Below are positions 10,901 through 20,426 of a DNA stretch of 64,000 bases, in pieces; position 1 is the stretch's first letter, and every line of letters begins with the position of its first letter. Under the pieces are notes generated by a model. It saw only the letters and a program-made list of their open reading frames with translations. It was not told the DNA's origin and searched no databases. Position numbers and translations under genes: made by a program. This stretch comes from Helicoverpa zea. Its lineage: Eukaryota; Arthropoda; Insecta; Lepidoptera; Noctuidae. The stretch lies in contig NC_061458.1 in NCBI RefSeq assembly GCF_022581195.2, positions 6,386,001 to 6,450,000 on the forward strand, read 5' to 3'.

Positions 10901-13900
10901 TGTTTAAAGTAATTAGTCGTTAATAACTTAATGTAGATAAGTTAGTACTTTCCATAAATACAAAATTTTATGAACGGTACAATCAGTTTTCGAATTGTGA
11001 AACATGATAAATTGCTTCATCCTTATTAGGTATCTGCCATCGCGGGCCTGTATCGAAATTGATGTTGCCGTTACAGCGGATTTTTGGATACCTCAACTCG
11101 ATAATACTTTGTGACGGGTTTGTACCAACAAAAGTTGATGAAAATGTAATTTATGATAAAGGACACGCACGGAGCGAGAACACGCTATTATATTCATTCA
11201 TTATAAAAGCATTCCGAAAAAATATTTCGCATGATTGCGCTTTCATACACGTTTTTCATGCGGATATTAAAATGGAATAAAAGTTTCATTAAGGAACTTA
11301 AAATTGTTTAAAACCGTAATATCCGAAGCAATATTAACTCTTTGATTTATCGACTAGAAGCAAATCAAGTGCAAGAGAACGGAAATTAAAATTCATTCCG
11401 ATTTTTCTCGGAGCTTTCCTGGCTCGTGCACATTTTTATTATTTTTTTCTTATGTTCGAATATGTGAGATTTTATTACTGTTTGCAAGTAGGCCCCTACG
11501 TAGCTGTAGTACCTACTTAGGTGTTTTTTTTTATTTATTTGTTTCGAACTTTACCAGTCCCTGCTTTTTAACTTACTACTAACTATTCAACAAAAATCAA
11601 ATATAATTATTAATATTCCCTTTATTTCACAGTAGGTACGTAGTGGTCCGCGCATGAAAAAAAAACAAAACTGTTTCGCACAACTTTCAACAAATACACA
11701 GAACAGAAATTGAAATTCATACAATTTGCTGTGTAAAACAAAGAAATACATCGGTATCGCATGAATCGGAAGCAAAAAGTATAAAGCACAGTGTCGGCAC
11801 GTTTCCTGAACGGTGGCGGAGCAACTTAGTTTTAATAATTGTATCACAAACTGGAACATCTGTAAGTTGGCCAGGCGCCCGCTTTCCAGCACACTCATTT
11901 ATGTATATTAAACTACTGAGTAGTGTTTCATAATGATAATAACCACAAGGATTGTCGTTTTCATATTAAAAGAGGTTGCACTTTTATTTTTCGGGGCACC
12001 AAAGTATACCTACAAAATTAAGTATCTAAATTGTATTTAAATTGAAAATGGAAATCCCAAGTATGTGGTTGAATGGGATTATAAACATAGTATACGAGGA
12101 CATTGTGATAGAAAATAATTACTGGGGGAGACGAATAGTTTCGTAATTACATTTACTACTCGTGCCAAGCCCGATTCGTTCGTGTTTACCCAATCACGTG
12201 CCGAGTATTCTCAGAAGGGAAAAACCAACTTTTTCAGTCTTCTTTGCCATGAACTGAAAATTGAAAATTACTGCGATATTTTCCGTGTATGAGATATGGA
12301 TACAGATAGGTTGGCGATGCTATTTTTCCTCAATGAAATACTGAATCAATTCTTGCAGCTTTTTTACAACTTTTTCGCTTGTATAGGCAGACACTGACAT
12401 AGACGTGATACTGTATAATAAATAGCAATGAAAAAGCTTTTCATGAAAACATCACTCATGCTATTTGGCTGTGTAGGGGAACTTGTCGTATATTGTAGAA
12501 TAATGCCAACGTCTAACAGATTCCGCTAATAAAGCGTAAGTACCTAATTGAGGACAAAATCCTGGTATTTATGTAGGAAAAAATCATGTCTCAAACTGCC
12601 CGCATCAGCGAAACAAGTCAGGATCATGGCTACAAACAAACTGCATAATTATAAGAGAACTCCGTGACGAGACGACATGGTTGAGACATCATCTTGACGG
12701 AAATTATTCTACGTATGAAGCTTATTTACTTTATTTCAATGTCAAAAGACGACCATTGTAAGTTGTTTGATTAACTCAAGAACAGATAAGCAATTACGCG
12801 AAGTGCAGTGCTTCACGGCTGAATTCAATTATCTATAGATATGTGTCATTGGAAAATCAATCAAACGTAATATCTACATGTGGAAGTTGGCAATATTTGT
12901 CTCAAGATTATTTCAAACTTCCCGGTGTTAGACTAATCAACAGACTGAATTGTTCTCGAGCCCCGCACTGCAATTAACAAAAAATAGAAGAAGAAAGTTA
13001 TTATTTGAAGAGAGTCATCTCACACACAGTCACAGTCGTCAGAAGTGTCTCAGTGGACACTTCCTTATTGTTAGGACTGACATTTTCTTTAAAAAATTTC
13101 CATATTTGGGATAAATTCAATGTTGAGCCGTGTAAACCATTTATTTATTGCTTGGTTTTCAAGTTCATAAAGCTGTTCAACATTAATAGCAAAGGACATA
13201 AAATCGTGATGTCCCACCAACGAATGATTGATGGCATCGTGAGTCGACATTCGTCGTGGATTGTGGCTTTATTAAAACCTATTCGAAGATTCTATTGTTC
13301 ACAAATGTAGGTCACGATTATTATTGTTAGTTCTATCAGAAAATTAACGTTCTTGCACAGGTTTGGTTATGGTAATTTTCGTACAGAATCTGATTTCATT
13401 TAAGAATTAGGGAATGTTTAAGACGATTTGAATGCTAAAATATCCTCGAATGGGAATATGAATTTGCATAAAGTAAGAAAATTAAAAGCATTTCCTTTTG
13501 CTTTTCGAGAAACGTTGAGATAATAGATAGAATCTTTGTTCCGAGTTTTGTGTTGCTCAAAATTATCTTACCTAACCAACTAACTGTTCGTAATAGATAC
13601 GATTATTTTTTCACAATATATAATTAATGGTTTTTCAACCATGAGTAGCTCTTATTTAGTACTATGAACGGAACCGAATCATGTTGCTCCAGTTTTTTAA
13701 ATAAACTTTATTTAGGGAATGAATAACATTCATGCTTAATTCATATTCATTTTCAATCTATGGAGATTTTAAAAGCATTTTTCTGTAAATAAAAATATGT
13801 ATGTAAAATGGATAGTTCACGTGTCGCGATGAGTTTTGCCTACGACATACTCGCTTTGCATTTGACATGCAAAAGCTCTTTTATTGTTTTTATTATTTGC

Positions 13901-16900
13901 ACAAAACTATAGGTATTAACTTTAGTTGGGATAGGTGGGGATAGCTATTTGTTTATTTAAATACAATTGGTTTTAAAATAAATGTTGCAGTAACCCAATG
14001 TATATCCTCTCGTCTCCAATAGCGCAGTTTAAAGTATGTACGAGGGCCCTAAATTTTTTTTTTATGTTTACGTCACAAAAATAATGTTTAATACAAAAAA
14101 AATAAAGTACTTAGAAAGAAATGATACAAATAAATAAGATTACCATTTATAACAAGCAACAAAAAAAGGTTGAGACATTTCCTCATTAAATATATGCCAA
14201 AAACCAAAAAGACACGCTCGGCAAATATAATAAAGAAATAAATATATTAGAGCGATCCAATTGTTTCCTATTTCACATTCGGGGCGCACAAAATGTAATG
14301 GTGGCTTGAAATTCTAAGGGCAAGCCTAAAGCGAAGGTTGGAAGATAGTACGTGACATGTATACAATAAGGGTGAATTTCGGGTGGCACGTTCCCCGCGA
14401 TATTGTTAACTCTGTTACAATGTTTTTAACCCAATTATGGTTGTCCGTAATTATAAAAACAAAAAAAAAAGATTTTGTTTCGATTACATTTTGTTTGAAG
14501 GGGGACAATATCTAATGCAGTATCGTCGTTTTTTTTTAACTGAGTTCACTTGTTTCAATGGAAGTCGCTGGTCGTATTTCAGGATTTGTTGAGCTAAAAG
14601 TAATACTACTGTAAACAAGGATTTTAAAGCAATTAAACTATTGCACATACCGAATACCCAAAATAAATTACAACCTCAGAATCAAATGCACGGCAGCGGT
14701 AAATCTGAACCAAGATACAAATAATGAAGACGAACGCGCTAGTAGGATGGTAATTTCTAAACGCAATTAAACAATGGCCCCAGTTGCAGGGCACCGCGTA
14801 ATTTAACTCGACGCGCTTATAACGACATTCTGCAGAATTCTGCTTATTCAGTCACCCACGTAAGCTAACAAAATGGGAATGAAGATAACGTTACAAATGA
14901 TTTTTGGTAACCGAATATTTATATCGTGAAATTATGTAGCATTCGTATCTACTTTGAAAGGCAAGCGACAATTTTACGATGTAATTTTATTCTGAGTAAA
15001 ATGTTGATAAGTTGCAAAATGAAAAAGCTTCATAGTTTTGGGATGAAACCAAAGAAATAATGTTTTTTTTTTTTTTTTGTAAAAGATAATCTATATTGAC
15101 TTATAGGTACCGGCTCTGATCATCTTCATCAGCCAGCCTTTAGAAGGAACCCAACCAAAAGCCAATTTACCCTCACAGATAACACTAAGCTTACTTTACT
15201 GGAATACTATCCCGAACAGATTTCCATAAAACAAAATAGTAATTAGCTTCTTAAATCCTAATAAAGGCGTAACTAAGCCCGGCTTAGCGCTTCTATAATA
15301 AGCCAGTCTTACACTTCCAAGCAATTTAAATGAGTCTGAGCGGCGTAATTTAGAATAGAATAGAATAGAATTTATTTCCTTTTTAAATACAGTATACCAG
15401 TACAATATTTCTTATTCTCTAAGTTCTTAATTAAAACGGTGTTTAATTATTAGGTAGGTACATTGAAACGGTAAGAGGTACATTCTTAAACTACCTAAAA
15501 AATATTTTGTTACATATTACTTACTCGTAACATAAATGCCACCACAACTATGCAATTCAATTAGATAATAAAATAATGTCCATTGACGGTATACAAGAAA
15601 AGTTCTTTACCTCCCGTGCTAGTTAAAAACTGTGTTACGGCAAGGTAAGATTCTCGTTATAACATGAATTTGCAATCGTAACGTTATGAACATAAGACAC
15701 TCTTTTCAATGTAGTGGATGCCGATAACGCGTTAATGAGTTTAGCGTAAACAAGTAGTACAAGCAAAATAACTAGACAAACATGTTGCGATTTCCTTTTT
15801 TTTTTATACATTTTTTTTTATTTTTTATTTAGTAATAATAAGAAATGGAATTTAGTAATATTAAAAAATAATAATATGTATATTGATAATATATATATAT
15901 CTTAAACAAATATGTATATATATTTTATTTTTTACTTTATCTGTGTGTGTACGTGATACTTTTATTTTTCTGACATATATGGTTATAAATTAAATATCAT
16001 AATATATATTTTATTTACATATTTTAATGAATTGTTCAGTCCGTTCATAATCCAATTTACACAGGAACTCATCCAGGGCCCTCTTACAGATATAACTTGT
16101 CATATTTTTTAAGGGTTTTATTTTACTTATACGATTGTACAATAGCGGAGCCAGGAAAAGAGAGAAACTTTGTCCAAATATAGTTTTACGAGCTGGGACA
16201 GCGTATACTTCATGTGATCTTCTGGTAGATTTATTAGTTGGTCTTTCACGGTTGTGTTGTCTTAGAACTATATTCTGTATGAACAGTTGTCGAATGTTTA
16301 GGACGCCAAATTCTTTGTACAGTGTAGTCGTCGGGTAACGGAATCCCTTAAAATTAATTACTTTCAAAATACATCGGTGCGCCCTTTCTATTTTTATAAT
16401 GGTACTTTTCCTAGCGCCACCCCAAGCAGCGATACCATAAGAAACTATTGACCGACACAGTGTAAAATAAACAATTTTACTAATGGACTTATCGTGTAAA
16501 TTTCTGATTTTTTTGAAAATTGGTATTAGTTTGCGTACTCGACTTTTTAAATTGCTAAGATGTTGTTTCCAATTTAAATTTTTATCGATTTCAATGCTAA
16601 GATATTTAATACTACTAGTTGGAGATAAAAACAAACAATCACAATTATTAGTATTGTCACAATTAGAACAAACAAACAAATTTCAAAGTGCATTGAATTC
16701 AAATGTACTAGGACTTGTTGCGCATTCATTTCATAAATTATACTCGTACTGGCACAATTAGCTGTCTCCCGCTTCTTGTTTTCGCATGATTTATCATTGT
16801 AATGAGTATATTTTCATTTATTTTGTACCAGCTCGTTATTTTCCGATGTTGAAATAATTTCAATAAACTTGTGTATCATATTGACTTTGTAGTTTGGTTG

Positions 16901-16968
16901 CTATTAAAAGAGGTTCTAATGTGTTTGCCTTATTTGTTGACAGACAACAAAACATGAATAAATTGAAT

Positions 16969-16999
<31 letters not shown>

Positions 17000-19237
17000 T
17001 TGCTTAGAAGGTACATTTTACATTATAAAAAATATAAAATGTCCAACAAAACTGTATACACAGTTTATCTGTTGATTGATGGTGTTAATTAGAAAATACC
17101 ATACCTGACCCAGTACAAAAAGGTAGTCATTATAAATGAATTAAGCCAAGATCATGAACATTATGTCACCATAACCAGATGAGTTGATGACAGAGTGAGC
17201 TCATCCCCTTATAATTATTTTTATATGTGTGTCTTAGATTTAAGTTATACAAACAAAACCAAAAAAATACGGCTCTGAAGTTGGGGGTGGATCCAGCCCT
17301 CCAGCGATTGTGGATATGGTCATCCGATAGATATAGATGAAAATTTACATACTTATTCATTAAGTTCAGGTTTATGAGGGAGTACATACGAAAGTAAAAA
17401 AGGGAATACTTAAGGTAGTATATAAGGAAATACATAGGGGAGAGTACATTAGGGAGTAGGTATATAAGGGGTTATAAAGTGTTAGTTCATAAGAGACTAT
17501 GAGGAAATTGTTTTTTCGCCGTTCCCTTTAGTTTGCTAATGCTTTCAAAAGAACTGAAACTTAAGTCTTACCTTTATCATAGCTTTGAGCAAAGCATATC
17601 TGGTGAACACGTTCCTCTGACTCTTGGACTCGCTGTAGCGCGCCATGAGCGTGACCAGCGCCTTCTTAGCCGTGTCGTAGTTCTCGTCGAGACGCACCCT
17701 CACTCCTCGTAGACGTTCATTGGTTTCTATCACCTCTTCCTTCGTCTGCCCGCCTGGTAGTTAGAAAACATTTTAGAATGTTGAAGAAATTCAAATAACG
17801 TTATTAATAAGAATGTTTCTTATTTTTCCGTTAATTACGGCTAGATCAAACAAATCAATTACTTACAATTAGACATAGATTTGGTATAATTTGCAGAATC
17901 TTAGATATTAGAAGCGATTGAGTAGCAAACCTCTAACATTCTTCACGTGTCTTTAATTAAAACGCTAATTGATTCGATTAAAATACTATATTTGATTTAG
18001 GTACTAATAAAATTGTTTAAATAAATAATTGCAAACCAGAGCGCATTTAAAAAGCAAAGGAATTAGGAAAAGGTTTTAATAATCAGCGGAGCTGCCAAAA
18101 TTCTGTGAAACGAGCTCTTATATTTAATGAGGGATATAAATAGGATTTGAAAGGTAGTGGTGTAGCTCTTGAAAACTGTGAGGTACCTATAAAAAAAAAT
18201 TAAACATGTTGAGCTCAACTATGATTTAACTATCGTAAAATGTTCTATATCAACAGTGTTTTGTTAATAAACAGTAATTGGAAAATGTTTAGTGATGTGT
18301 TAAACACTAAAACTGAATTCTATGAAAATTATTGGTTGGTTGAACATTTCTATCAACATCAATGCAGCGTTGTCAGTTATTATATTATTCTGGGCCTAAT
18401 GTTAAATTAATACAGGGTTCAAATGAATTCTATTTGATATTCGTGAAATGGAATTAATGTTCATTCCACGAATAATTTTAACTAAACATGAAATGTCATT
18501 ATGAAATATCATAAGTGCTACTAGATATTAATAATTTGATGTGAGTTGCACTACTTTACCCGTATCAACCGTTTAACCAGTGACAAATAGGAGCTATAAT
18601 AAATGTGTAGACGTCTTTGCAGGCCGTGGTTCTCGGCTACACAAATCAATGACCGGATCGGCCGACCAGCCTCTTAACATTCCGCCCGTCTCCGAGACTA
18701 ATCTACTCCTGTCTCCCTGCTTTCACGCCTAGCAAGGCTGTCTCCTTTATTCATAAGCTTCTTAAAATTTAAAAAGCGTCCATCTCTTACAGAAAACACG
18801 GTAAAATGATAATTGCTATTAAGATTTACATCAGCAATTTATTTATCGTTAAAATAACCAAGTAACCCCGAGTGCGCATTATTTATTTTATGTATCAATA
18901 TGATATGTGCTCTCTCACTTACCTTGAGCTTTCATTTGAGGTAGATCAGTTACCAGAGAATTTGTGGACTGTCGTTCATAAACGTTTATATGATTTTGTA
19001 AATTTCATCACCAGTCAAGCATTCCTTTGACCGATTATCTAGCCCATTGCAAGACAATTGGTCCAATCACGACTTCACAATAGCAGGGAATTGATTGATT
19101 AATATAATCATATTTTAATATTGATGTAATTTTAATGATAAATGAAAGATGGTACTTACTGGACGTGCCCTCATCTTTGACATCTTGTACGATACGACGG
19201 ACGCTCTGCGTAAACTTGCCCACTAAATTCGTGCTCG
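7796..19237 (-). CDS. Unrecognised helical protein, C-terminal 228 residues in five exons (5' end outside)
   Basis: Five exons join on the minus strand: 19237-19160, 17753-17572, 9430-9232, 8122-8016 and 7918-7796. Every junction has GT/AG and the phases agree (1, 0, 1, 0). The joined reading frame runs without a stop to TAG at 7798-7796. The protein is rich in Lys, Glu and Arg and appears mostly helical (for example KEEVIETNERLRGVRVRL and NDLYRLLKKYTGLRNLI), with a less charged C-terminus SKVYPIFPRYTMLKDMIKD and the final residues CHEVDP. No signal peptide, membrane segment or catalytic motif is visible. I do not recognise the family. The first visible exon starts with the last two bases of a codon, so upstream coding exons exist beyond 19237, probably beyond the window. 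A gene-specific promoter is not seen, apart from one speculative alternative first exon near 18.93 kb. Confidence 0.85.
8016..8122 (-). CDS. Fourth visible exon of the unrecognised helical protein
   Basis: The acceptor is CACTGTTTCAG and the donor is AAG|GTAACT. The exon supplies two bases completing an Asp codon plus 35 codons, encoding MTTIQIETENTQMTND and LLKKYTGLRNLIRELK. Confidence 0.87.
8228..8312 (-). repeat. Common lepidopteran dispersed repeat with (CAT)n end, in intron
   Basis: A run of (ATC)n at 8228-8252 leads into agcctatagcagtccactgc, tggacataggcctctccaag and tgcacgccactgagatcg. From memory this is one of the most frequent repeats in lepidopteran genomes, often ending in a CAT/ATG microsatellite. 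It sits in the intron between the exons at 8122 and 9232. The ATG-type tail on the minus strand suggests that strand as its sense. Confidence 0.7.
9232..9430 (-). CDS. Third visible exon of the unrecognised helical protein
   Basis: The acceptor is TACATTCTAG and the donor is AACG|GTAATG. The exon has 66 codons plus one base and encodes DVIRLETQYWSLVEIPRQ and a charged helix VKTSAKLAEEAADKRERIE. The codons favour G/C at third position. Confidence 0.88.
15351..15379 (-). repeat. (TAGAA)n tract, probable LINE 3' tail
   Basis: About four copies of TAGAA run into tttatttcc. Read on the minus strand this is AAATAAATTCTATTCT..., a typical end of a lepidopteran LINE 3' UTR. The body to the right (15380-15700) has no recognisable coding sequence. 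Confidence 0.4.
15797..16690 (-). mobile_element. 5'-truncated LINE (CR1/jockey-like RT C-terminus)
   Basis: The fragment carries the end of an ORF2 (16011-16679) followed by an A/T-rich 3' UTR and a poly-A-like end (T runs on the plus strand near 15797-15830). Upstream of about 16685 the frame meets a stop and the similarity ends, so the element is truncated at the 5' side in the last part of the RT region. No clear target duplication was found. Confidence 0.75.
16011..16679 (-). pseudogene. LINE ORF2 C-terminal fragment
   Basis: The 222 residues include SSIKYLSIEIDKNLNW, a motif seen at the end of non-LTR reverse transcriptases (usually IKYLGV.ID..L.W), then SIVSYGIAAWGGA (thumb region) and a long basic tail with FRYPTTTLYKE. 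The catalytic FADD box and everything before it are missing, so this is a dead fragment. The reading frame is still open to its natural stop, which points to a fairly young insertion. No AUG is positioned to make it a gene on its own. Confidence 0.8.
16966..17000 (-). repeat. (TTTA)n microsatellite, probable LINE tail
   Basis: About eight TTTA units are followed by gcttagaaggtacattttac. On the minus strand the order is 3'-UTR-like sequence and then (TAAA)n, as at LINE 3' ends. The upstream body is not recognisable. Confidence 0.5.
17374..17476. repeat. Degenerate tandem repeat of 13-17 bp units
   Basis: Successive units read gggagtacatacg, gggaatacttaagg, tagtatataagg, aaatacatagggg, agagtacattaggg and agtaggtatataagggg. 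They share a purine-rich G-run and a TACAT/TATA core. The units are diverged, so this is an old minisatellite. It lies about 100 bp downstream of an exon donor. Confidence 0.5.
17572..17753 (-). CDS. Second visible exon of the unrecognised helical protein
   Basis: The acceptor is AACTACCAG|GC and the donor is AAG|GTAAGA. The exon completes an AGC Ser codon and adds 60 codons. It encodes GQTKEEVIETNERLRGVRV and YSESKSQRNVFTRYALLK. Helical, highly charged and GC-rich at third positions. Confidence 0.9.
18923..18935 (-). other. Candidate alternative first coding exon (MKAQ)
   Basis: ATG AAA GCT CAA G is followed directly by a strong donor GTAAGT (18922-18917). The start context CAAATGA is good. 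It ends in phase 1, the phase needed to splice onto the exon at 17753, giving MKAQ-GGQTKEEV. An isoform starting here would bypass the long upstream intron. No promoter element is evident and the phase match alone has a one-in-three chance. Confidence 0.25.
19160..19237 (-). CDS. First visible exon of the unrecognised helical protein
   Basis: The acceptor is TTTGTTACAG|CG and the donor is CCA|GTAAGT. The 78 bases complete a codon, encode STNLVGKFTQSVRRIVQD and VKDEGTS, and give the first base of the next codon. The incoming phase 1 shows that at least one more coding exon lies upstream. Confidence 0.87.
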
Positions 19238-20151
19238 CTGTAACAAAGAAAAATCTCTTCAGAAAAAGTAAGTATTAAAACGGAATGACTTGACAGTTTT
19301 AACGGTGTTCAAGCTTCAACAAAGTGCTGAGATTGTCAAGAAAATTTTGAGGAATTAGTACACAATCTGGCGACTGAGGAAAATAAGATAGTGTCGCTTT
19401 GTGACATAAAATGAGGTCTATCTCTCCGAAAATCTTCAACATATTCAGTTTAAACAAAGCTAGTGGTCTCGTATCGTATTGGAAACATGATTGTGCACTC
19501 AGATCCTGCGAGTGAGCGGTTCGAGGCGAACATTGGGAAACAAAAGCCGAATGAATGAACGATGAATAAACCCAACTGGCCAGCTTTATTCTAGGATTAA
19601 AGTAACATATAGTCCGCAGTTTAATGCTATGGTACGCCTGTGGCTCTGCGTGTAGTTCGTTGAAATGAACAAAGGATTGATCGAAAGGAACTCACTTCTA
19701 AATCAAACTGATTTGTATCCATCTCGGAATACGTGAGTGCTCTAATTAGGCGCGTAGGATATCGAATGCGGCATCAGTTTTAATAAATGAAAATGCTGAA
19801 ATCTTATCTTGTCAGTGGAACATACTTTTGTAAAATAAGGGGAATAATAAAATAAGCGACTATGATGGTCAAGATAGGTAATAATTTCAGTGTCCTGATA
19901 CGTAAGTTTTTCGTTTGGTTAGCATTATTTCCTCATCATGTCTATTCAGCCTTTAGTTGATCTTCAGAATTACCAAGTGTTCTTAGTACGATTAACGCGT
20001 AATCTTCTGGCTAGAGCATATTAACATAAGTCAACAGGTCAGGTTCAGCTTATCTGACTAACATTATATTGTAATGAGATCATATGTGGAATACCCAAAG
20101 TTAAGACTCCGTCATCTCATAGTTATCGCTATATTGTATTGTGTGTATTAT

Positions 20152-20186
<35 letters not shown>

Positions 20187-20426
20187 TATTTAATTCACAA
20201 AACTGATATACAATCTATTAATTAACTAACAAGCAGTCAATATATCATGTACATTTTCAGATTGATATCTACTCGATGTGAATCCTGCATGCTTACTTAA
20301 ACAGTCTAGTAAAACACTACTTAACTTCTAAAATTAAAACTAAACATTCAAATTAATAACAGACAAGTGGACATAAATGAATGTAGAAACAAAAAGGGGG
20401 GAAAAAAAGTCAATTTTAATAAGGTA

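Larger units (their letters stand above)
9431..17571 (-). other. 8.1-kb intron with repeats only
   Basis: This is the intron between exon 17753-17572 and exon 9430-9232. It contains a 5'-truncated LINE (15.79-16.69 kb), LINE-tail-like microsatellites (15351-15379 and 16966-17000), a degenerate tandem repeat (17374-17476) and a 20-bp direct repeat atttgaatgtgtaatttaaa near 9550-9600. No other coding exon could be supported. Confidence 0.6.

Noticed and set aside
11587..11898. 103-codon open frame, minus strand
   Set aside because: Phe/Leu/Cys-rich translation without a recognisable domain, inside an intron of a same-strand gene.
18610..18760. GC-rich stretch preceded by a plus-strand acceptor-like TCTTTGCAG
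   Set aside because: No long open frame with a donor on either strand; wrong strand for the host gene.
1963..19237. Idea that the 1963-2251 exon and the 7796-19237 exons form one gene
   Set aside because: The upstream set ends with a clear stop codon and the 2251 exon starts with its own ATG and N-terminal domain.
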